This document shows positions 42,062 through 64,000 of a stretch of DNA of 64,000 nt, one piece after another. The number at the start of each line of letters is the position of its first letter. The first letter of the stretch is position 1. Under the pieces are notes generated by a model that was given only the letters and a program-made list of their open reading frames with translations, did no database searches and had not been told where the DNA came from. The position numbers and the translations under genes were made by a program. This stretch comes from Notolepis coatsorum (lineage: Eukaryota; Chordata; Actinopteri; Aulopiformes; Paralepididae): the NCBI GenBank assembly GCA_963971535.1, contig OZ020593.1, positions 16,606,247 to 16,670,246 of the forward strand, read 5' to 3'.

Positions 42062-43169
42062 TCTCCGGATCGTTGACTAATTTAAATGGGTCACGGTGAC
42101 CTGGTTCCTGATTCCAGATCAGGTCCTCCCCAGAGAAGCCAGGAGGATGACTGTGTGGGCCCCGCGGAAAACTGGGGTGGGCCTTTTTAATCTCTGGCGC
42201 CTGATCTGAAGTGAGACGAGGACTTGAGCTTAGAGCCTGGCACAGATCCATGAGAGATGTTTCACATCGGTGTAAAAAAAGGTATTGTTAAAAACTGTGC
42301 TCTTTTTTCTTTTTCTTCTCCTTGTGCTTCGCCAAAAAAAGCATGCCGTTTTCACACGATTAAAATACCAAATCCATTACAGTAAGTGGGACATTTGGTG
42401 GCAGGTGAGAGGAATGGGGGGAGGGGGGTTTGCTGCGTGAGGGATTTCCACTTACTTTAGGAGGGGATCAAAAGCGAACATATTTCCCTTAAACCATAAC
42501 CACGAAACCCTTAATACAATATTTAAATCCATCAACCAGATTACACTTTTTGCAAAAAATCCACCTATGCTACATTTCATGGGGGTGAAAACAAGACAAA
42601 TGATATGGTTCACACACAGTCAAACATCGCTCGGGTGTGTCGTCGTAGGCTCCACCTCTCCTCCAGATAACACGACTACGCTTTTGCACAAACAACACTG
42701 TAGGAAATCACAAACATCACATGATCCTCACATAACTGGTCCCAGGCAAATACAACACCGCTGATATCCGATCAGAGAACGACTCACTTCCACAGTTATC
42801 GCCGGGGTTAACAACGAGTGTGAACGCTAATTAAAAATAAAACGCAGCTTCTCATAATCATCGTCAATATAAATATATACATGTATGTGTACTCGTCATA
42901 TAAAAAAAGCTAAATCTGCCTTAACAGTATTTTTTTCTTTTCTTTTCACAGCAAATATATAACGTTAGGAGACTCTTCTTTTCCGAGAGCAGGCGGCGGG
43001 CCCCCTTTTCTCCAGACGCCCCCGCCACGGTTCTCTTGGCGTCCCGAGATTAGACTCTTGGTAAGGCTATATACACATGTCCCCTTGGTGGTGGGGCCAG
43101 GGGACAGTCCCCATGTCCCAGTGGTTATCTGGTGGCTCACATCTGAGGGGGGGGGGGGGGGGGGGGGGC
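42062..43169 (-). other. Probable aif1l 3'UTR, near part
   Basis: Directly beyond the stop codon. Single-copy, no reading frame of note, with the poly-G tract at 43147-43168 beside the stop. 41176-41674 similarly shows no gene. Confidence 0.5.
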
Positions 43170-58910
<15,741 letters not shown>

Positions 58911-59027
58911 CTGCAAAGCAAAAAAAACAACGACAAGGTGTCATCAGTATACAACATAGAGATCCTACGGCTGACCACAGCAGTGATTCATTTGCAAAAA
59001 AACAACAACACCCCCATGTCCCTTCAT

Positions 59028-59504
59028 TTATTTTTATTTTTTTCCTTTTTCTGTATTTTTCTCCCATCCCAATTTAGTCGTTATGCCAATTCCCTTCCTG
59101 GTCGTTGTGTGCATTTCCCCCCCACCTGCCGGCCTAGTAGGGAGGGTTGATAGATACTATCACATGTCTCCTCCGATACATGTGGAGTCAGCCAGCCGCT
59201 TCTTTTTCACCTGACAGCGAGGACGCTCACTGGGGGAGTGTAACGCGTGGGAGGATCACACTACCTCCCCCCATTTTCCCTTCCTCGCTGAGCAGGTGCC
59301 CCGACCGACCTGTAGGAGTCGCTGTTTACAACGACCAGGATACACAGACACCCCACCGGCTTCCCACCCGCCAACAATGCCAATCGTGTTAGCATGGACG
59401 ACCGACCAAGCCGGAGGTACCGCTGACAGCTGGATGCGATACCAGTGTATCTGCGGTGGTAGGCAGGCGCTTAGTCCGCTGTGCTACCCAGCCGCACCCC
59501 CCCA
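59028..59504 (-). mobile_element. tRNA-derived SINE (family 1) with target duplication
   Basis: ATGTCCCTTCAT at 59016-59027 and 59505-59516. Minus-strand head ggctgggtagcacagcggac; poly(A) side at the left (ttttatttttttcc). Confidence 0.9.
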
Positions 59505-59516
59505 ATGTCCCTTCAT

Positions 59517-60106
59517 AAGACTCTTTATGCCAACGTCACTCCCCACAGCTGGCATCTCTCACGAATCAGCGTTTTGATAAACACACATGACAACGAGGTA
59601 TGTCACACACACACACGCGCGCACACATGCATACGCAGCTGACTTGACAAGATTATAAACACAAACAGCTGACAATGACAGTCGTGTGCATGATGTGTGT
59701 CATGGGCAGAGCAGTGGGGACACACACAGGACAGCTGAAAGGGCTTAAGAGAGGAGAGGGGGATGAAAGGACCGGGGAAGGAAGTGGTGGAAGAAAAATA
59801 AAAGATCTAAGAGTTCAAACCAGATACAAGTCCATGAGACGGGCTGTCGGCCAGATGCGCACGGTGGCTATTTTTGCGCGTATGCCATGCTCGGGTTGGG
59901 GTTCCTTTGCTCAGGTTGGGATTCTCGTCAAGGAATCCCAACCCGAGCACGACATAAGCGCAGAATAGTAGCCACCGTGTGTGCATATGGTCAATAGCCC
60001 GTTGTCAGCCGTTTATGCCGTGCTCGGGTTGGGATTCCTTTCCATCCGGTGGAAAGGAATCCCAACCCGAGCAAGGCATGAGAGCAAGGCCAAGGGGGAG
60101 GTAGGC
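59517..60106. other. No gene seen; imperfect inverted repeat
   Basis: 59890-60085 holds three or four inverted copies of gctcgggttgggattcctt and its complement, plus a short purine-rich stretch. Confidence 0.5.
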
Positions 60107-60235
60107 AATGGCTTAGGAGGTAGAGAGCGGTCGTCTGGAAATCTGAAGGCTCCCGGTTAGATTCCGGCTCCTCCCAGAAGCGTGCTAAAGTGTCCTTGAG
60201 CAAAACACTTAACCCCTAACTGCTCCCGATGATCG
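60107..60235 (+). mobile_element. tRNA-derived SINE (family 2), 3'-truncated
   Basis: ggcttaggaggtagagagcg (A box region), ccggttagattccggctcc (B box), cttgagcaaaacacttaacc. Confidence 0.75.
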
Positions 60236-60323
60236 AAGCTTCGAATGTAAAAAGAATTACATTCGGTACAACCCTAGTCAGTAGTGATGCGTTTTTCTGA
60301 TGAAACCCATTCATCACGCAGAC

Positions 60324-60422
60324 AGACAACACTGGTCATCATCAACACAGACAACACTGGTCATCATCAACACAGACAACACTGGTCATCATCAACACAG
60401 ACAACACTGGTCATCAACACAC
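60324..60422 (+). repeat. 24-bp minisatellite, 4 copies
   Basis: Unit acagacaacactggtcatca + tcaac. Confidence 0.95.
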
Positions 60423-60429
60423 AGACGGT

Positions 60430-61015
60430 GGAAGCTTCTAACTGATCACACAAAAAAAGAACAAACTTCTTACAGTCTGTACTATTATATTTACTACCCA
60501 TCATGCCAATACGTTTATACTACTATGCACTAGGGGTGTAACGATGCATCGATTCAACTGCATCGATTTGAAATTGTTAGAATCGATTATAATAGAAATA
60601 AAATAAAATAAAGATTTTAAATCTTTTTAAAGATATATTTTTTTTATTGTTTTTATTGACCTATAGTCCATTCATGCTGAGTGAATCAGTTCCCCCAGCC
60701 ACATTTGTGTATTCAAAATGTTTTGAGGAATTAACTGATGAGAAAATGTATCGAATCGTGGTCAAATGAAGAATTTCATGATGCATTGAATCGTTGCCTG
60801 AAGAATCGTAATCGAATTTAATCATTGTGAGGTCGCATCGTTACACCCCTAGTATGCACTCAAGAGTGTAACACTCAAGTTCAACACTATTTGATGAACA
60901 ATACCACTGACTCTTAGCTGCCAGAGATGGACCCCTCCTGCTGACTTGTTGTTCACAATCTGTAAGTGGCTTTGGATAAAAGCATCAGCTAAAATAAAAA
61001 ATTTAAATGTAGAGT
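60430..61015 (+). mobile_element. LINE 3' end (family E) split by a hAT-like MITE
   Basis: Shares ttcaacactatttgatgaac, cctgctgacttgttg and tggataaaagcatcagctaa with 49225-49740; interrupted at 60531-60851. Confidence 0.8.
60531..60851. mobile_element. hAT-like MITE inside a LINE tail
   Basis: Ends TAGGGGTGTAACGATGCATC and (reverse) TAGGGGTGTAACGATGCG; 8-bp CTATGCAC/GTATGCAC (7 of 8) at 60523-60530 and 60852-60859. Confidence 0.9.
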
Positions 61016-61021
61016 CTGCCC

Positions 61022-61965
61022 CACGTACACTTACTAGTTGGCAATCTGTGAGCGTAGCAATACAAACACTTAAGACTGATAAAGAGTTATTTCCGGCCCC
61101 CCGGACTACACTTGAGAAACACTGTTGCTGCTGATAAAACCTGTACTGCACATTGCATTTTACACACTGCAAAGAATTTGCACATTGCACTTCACACAAC
61201 ATACTTTTTTTGGAACTGTACATAGCCATTTTGTTATATTAAAATGTTATATAGTATAATATCTACATCCTGTTATCTGCACTGCACACTTTTTAGAACT
61301 GTATATATATAGTCATCTTTATTTTAGTCATATTTTTTTATTTTTTTTTATATCTTTTTCCCCCTCCATTTTCCTCCGATTTTCTCCCATCCCAATGTTA
61401 GTCGTATGCCAATTCCCAATCCCCTTCCTGGTCGCTGCGCACTTACCCCCCACAGTCAGATCATCTGGGAGAGTGGAGGCTATCACGTGCTTCCTCCGAC
61501 ACACGTCCAGCCAATCAACCGCTTCTTTTCACCTGGCAGCGCGGATCCTCCCCGAGAGGGCGTAGCGTGTGGGAGGATCACACTATCCCCCTCAGGTCCT
61601 ATCCGCGCTTAGGAGCCCCGACCGAACTGTAGGAGTCGCTGTTTACAACGACCCGGACCCACCCCGCCAGCTTCTCCCACCCTCTAATACTGCCAATTGT
61701 ATTAGTGCAGACGGCCAGCCAAGCTGGTGACAACCCCGGAGCTGTGAGCTGGATTCGAACAGGCGAATCCAGCTCACAGCTCCGGGGTTGGTGACGAACG
61801 CAATCTCCGCTACGCCACCTAACCGCCATTTTATTCTTATTCTATGCACATTTTATTGTATTTATATTATGCTATGGTCGAGGAACCACAACAAATTGAA
61901 TTTCACCCTTTCTTTGCTGTAACTAAGGTACTGAAATACGTGACAATAAAGGAATCTGAATCATT
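61022..61965 (+). mobile_element. LINE 3' end split by a SINE
   Basis: cactgcaaagaatttgcaca, ...tttttggaactgtacatagcc..., then after the SINE ttctatgcacattttattgt, attgaatttcacc and gacaataaaggaatctgaat. 5'-truncated tail; clade not assigned. Confidence 0.6.
61330..61827 (-). mobile_element. tRNA-derived SINE (family 1)
   Basis: Closest relative of 6780-7275: minus-strand head ggcggttaggtggcgtagcg, B box gttcgaatcc, body gtcgttgtaaacagcgactc. Same hairpin (ccccggagctgtgagct) around the B box. Target duplication not clear because of T-rich flanks. Confidence 0.88.
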
Positions 61966-62034
61966 CTCCCCTGTTTCTAACCACTGCAGGCCTGGAATCA
62001 CAAGGTTACTTTTGGCCAGTGGGCATTTGGCAGA

Positions 62035-63130
62035 TTAGATTAGATTAGATTAAAATGTATTATCATCATTAGGGGTGTGGACATTTATCGATTCTAAAGA
62101 TGCATCGCAATGCAGATGTGGACGATTCTGCATCGATGCAGTGACGGAACATAATCGATTATTATAGCCTACTAACGTTGATGTGTGATTTTACGCACAT
62201 AACGTAGAACAATTTGAGCAAAATTGCTGCGGTGAAAAATGGTTAGTAAAAGTTAGACGTATGTAGTTACCTACTTGCTGGTCACAGGAGTCTTCAATAA
62301 AGTGTGGATGTTAATCCATTTTGTGAATCCATTTGTTGAAACAACATCTTTGTTGGCAGACGGCTCCTGCCATCTTAACGTTAGCAAGATAAGCATGCAT
62401 AGCGCGACCTGTTAATTAACTTGTGTTCCGCTGGGAAAGACTGTTCATCACTGCATACAACTTGGTTTAATCCAAACATCCATTCAGAAACGTTGTATTA
62501 TGAAATAAGACATTCGGCGATATCTGTGAATATTCCTATGCCTTATGCCCACTACGCATTCTGATTTAAGAACTTTCTAAATAAAAGTAAATTTATCCGA
62601 CTGCTTGTATTAATTGATGAAAAAGTAGCCATGTGCAGTAATATAGATTATAAAATTGAGGATGTAATACATCGTAGAATCTAATCGTGGACAGCTGAAT
62701 CATAATCGAGTCTAATCGTGAGGCCAGTGAGGATTCACAGCTCTAATCATCATCCAGCACACACAAGTACAGTACAATGAAAAGAGGTTTGTCATCCAAC
62801 CAGAGTGCAAATAGTAATAGCAGTAAAGTGCAATAGTAATATACAATATACCGGTGATTAAACCGGGTACAAAATATACAAAAATTAGTACTACCGAGTG
62901 TAGTGCTAATCAAATGTATGTACAGAGTTGTAGTATAGTATACAGTGATACAGGTATAAAGACAGTATGGTAGTAGTCATACTGGCCAGCAGCGCAACTA
63001 GTAAGAGTAGGATATGTACAGATATAGATATAGTAAAGGACTATTGTGCAAGCAAGTACAGACAGATGTGGATAGATATATTATATGCAGGTATATTCAG
63101 ACAATAGTGCAATAAGCAAATGGTGGGTCA
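62035..63130 (-). mobile_element. LINE-derived repeat (family G) split by a hAT-like MITE
   Basis: Starts (gatta)n taaaatgtattatcatcat, continues after the MITE at 62754 with ccagcacacacaagtacagt and gtcatccaaccagagtgcaa. Same family as 2165 and 14405. Confidence 0.7.
62070..62745. mobile_element. hAT-like MITE inside a LINE-derived repeat
   Basis: Starts TAGGGGTGTGGACATTTATC, ends ...GATTCACAGCTCTA; perfect 8-bp ATCATCAT at 62062-62069 and 62746-62753 (the target is itself repetitive). Noncoding. Confidence 0.82.
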
Positions 63131-63204
63131 GGTTGAACGTTGAACATTATGGCTAAAGGCTGGTCAAACTAGCTTCTACACAGTGCAGCAGGTAAGAGAT
63201 TATT

Positions 63205-63335
63205 ATGAATTGAAAATGGGGGACCCTGATGTAAACAAGACGAAAGTCTTTCGCTGGTCTGCATCCTTAACAATTGTGTGCATTGAGCCGTACTGTATTG
63301 TACCCATTCTGCAATAGTTTTTTTCAATCAATCAG
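63205..63335 (+). mobile_element. LINE 3' end (family C), short
   Basis: atgaattgaaaatgggggac, cctgatgtaaacaagacgaa, ctgcaatagtttttttcaat. Confidence 0.75.
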
Positions 63336-63473
63336 ATACATTCTGAACGGTCTTCTGAGGTACAGAGCCTACACAGGGGACGTTCTCCCCTCCTCCAGTG
63401 CACCCTTCTCTCTGTGGAGGATCTCTTTAGCGAGCCAGCTTACACCCTGCTGCTGCTCCTGTCACAATGGAGC

Positions 63474-63517
<44 letters not shown>

Positions 63518-64000
63518 AGGGAGGGAGAGAGAGAGAGGGGGCTTGAGCTGTGGAAGTTGGAACTGTGTCACCGTGTGAACCCATGGGGGGGGGACACGCA
63601 CACAATGCTGACCCTGTTTGTGAACTTTGAGGAGTGGGCCCCCAACAACACACACACACACACACTCACTCATACCTCCTTCCCACCAACTTGAACCTGG
63701 TTCTACTTCTGGTGCTGCACAATCTTGATGTGACTAAGAGGTTCGCTGGGGATTTGGATTATTATAATTTTGTATTATTATTATTTATGCATAGGTATAT
63801 GGACGACAATACGAGGTTCACTCTCGAAGTCAGCCGCCGTCTGTGAAGGAAGGGTGCGCTGTGTTTACAACAACAAGACATGTGGCACAATAAGTTTTAT
63901 CTCGTCGTCACGATCGTGGGAAGACAAAACTGTGATTGAAACTAGATTAATCGCCCAGCCCTAAGAAAGGGCATCTCTCACACACACACACACACACTCT
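63336..64000. other. No gene seen; microsatellites
   Basis: (TG)n at 63477-63514, (CA)n at 63647-63665 and 63979-63997. A hAT-like pair (gctgcacaatcttgatgtg, taatcgcccagcccta) may bound 63710-63963, without a target duplication. No upstream aif1l exon recognised. Confidence 0.5.

Noticed and set aside
61022..64000. 5' exons of aif1l (GGKAFGLLK region)
   Set aside because: Looked for on the minus strand up to base 64000; nothing matched, so they are taken to lie outside the window or to be too small to see.

Overview
This window looks like nuclear DNA from a teleost fish. It has intron-split vertebrate genes, dense CT/CA/GA microsatellites and long minisatellites. It also has tRNA-derived SINEs, fish-type LINE tails, and many short DNA transposons of hAT, PIF/Harbinger and TTAA-target type. 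The species cannot be named from the sequence alone. No viral, plasmid or bacterial gene was seen.

Two protein-coding genes are supported, both partial and lying tail to tail. Bases 1-17110 (+) hold the 3' half of pitpnm2 (Nir3), a membrane-associated phosphatidylinositol transfer protein. I place ten core coding exons, all with agreeing splice phases, plus one likely cassette exon at 3034-3300. They encode the end of the DDHD domain, the linker, the C-terminal LNS2 domain and a C-terminus typical of PITPNM2. Exons for the N-terminal PITP domain must lie upstream of the window. Bases 17111 to about 23.6 kb look like 3'UTR or downstream sequence, with a candidate poly(A) signal at 23549. Bases 58910 down to 43170 (-) hold the last three coding exons of aif1l (allograft inflammatory factor 1-like, an EF-hand actin-bundling protein). 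Its 5' exons are not visible in the window.

About 23.6-39 kb between the genes is mostly nested transposons. A PIF/Harbinger-like element carries an L2-like LINE. It abuts a TTAA-flanked element of about 3.3 kb, which encloses a foldback element with a 203-bp tandem array at its core. Further right are LINE fragments, SINEs, hAT MITEs and palindromic TTAA MITEs, several inserted into one another. The last aif1l intron (43258-56825) carries a 3.45-kb, 27-bp minisatellite of about 128 units. Bases 54.9-62.8 kb hold five hAT-like MITEs with recognisable 8-bp target duplications.

The most unusual structure is in pitpnm2: tandem arrays overlap or touch the splice junctions of most exons. At the LNS2 exon, about 15 copies of the 3' splice site plus exon start lie upstream, and five extra copies of the exon end plus donor lie downstream. 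At the DDHD exon, four decoy copies each hold an acceptor-like site, 21 in-frame exon bases and a donor-like site.
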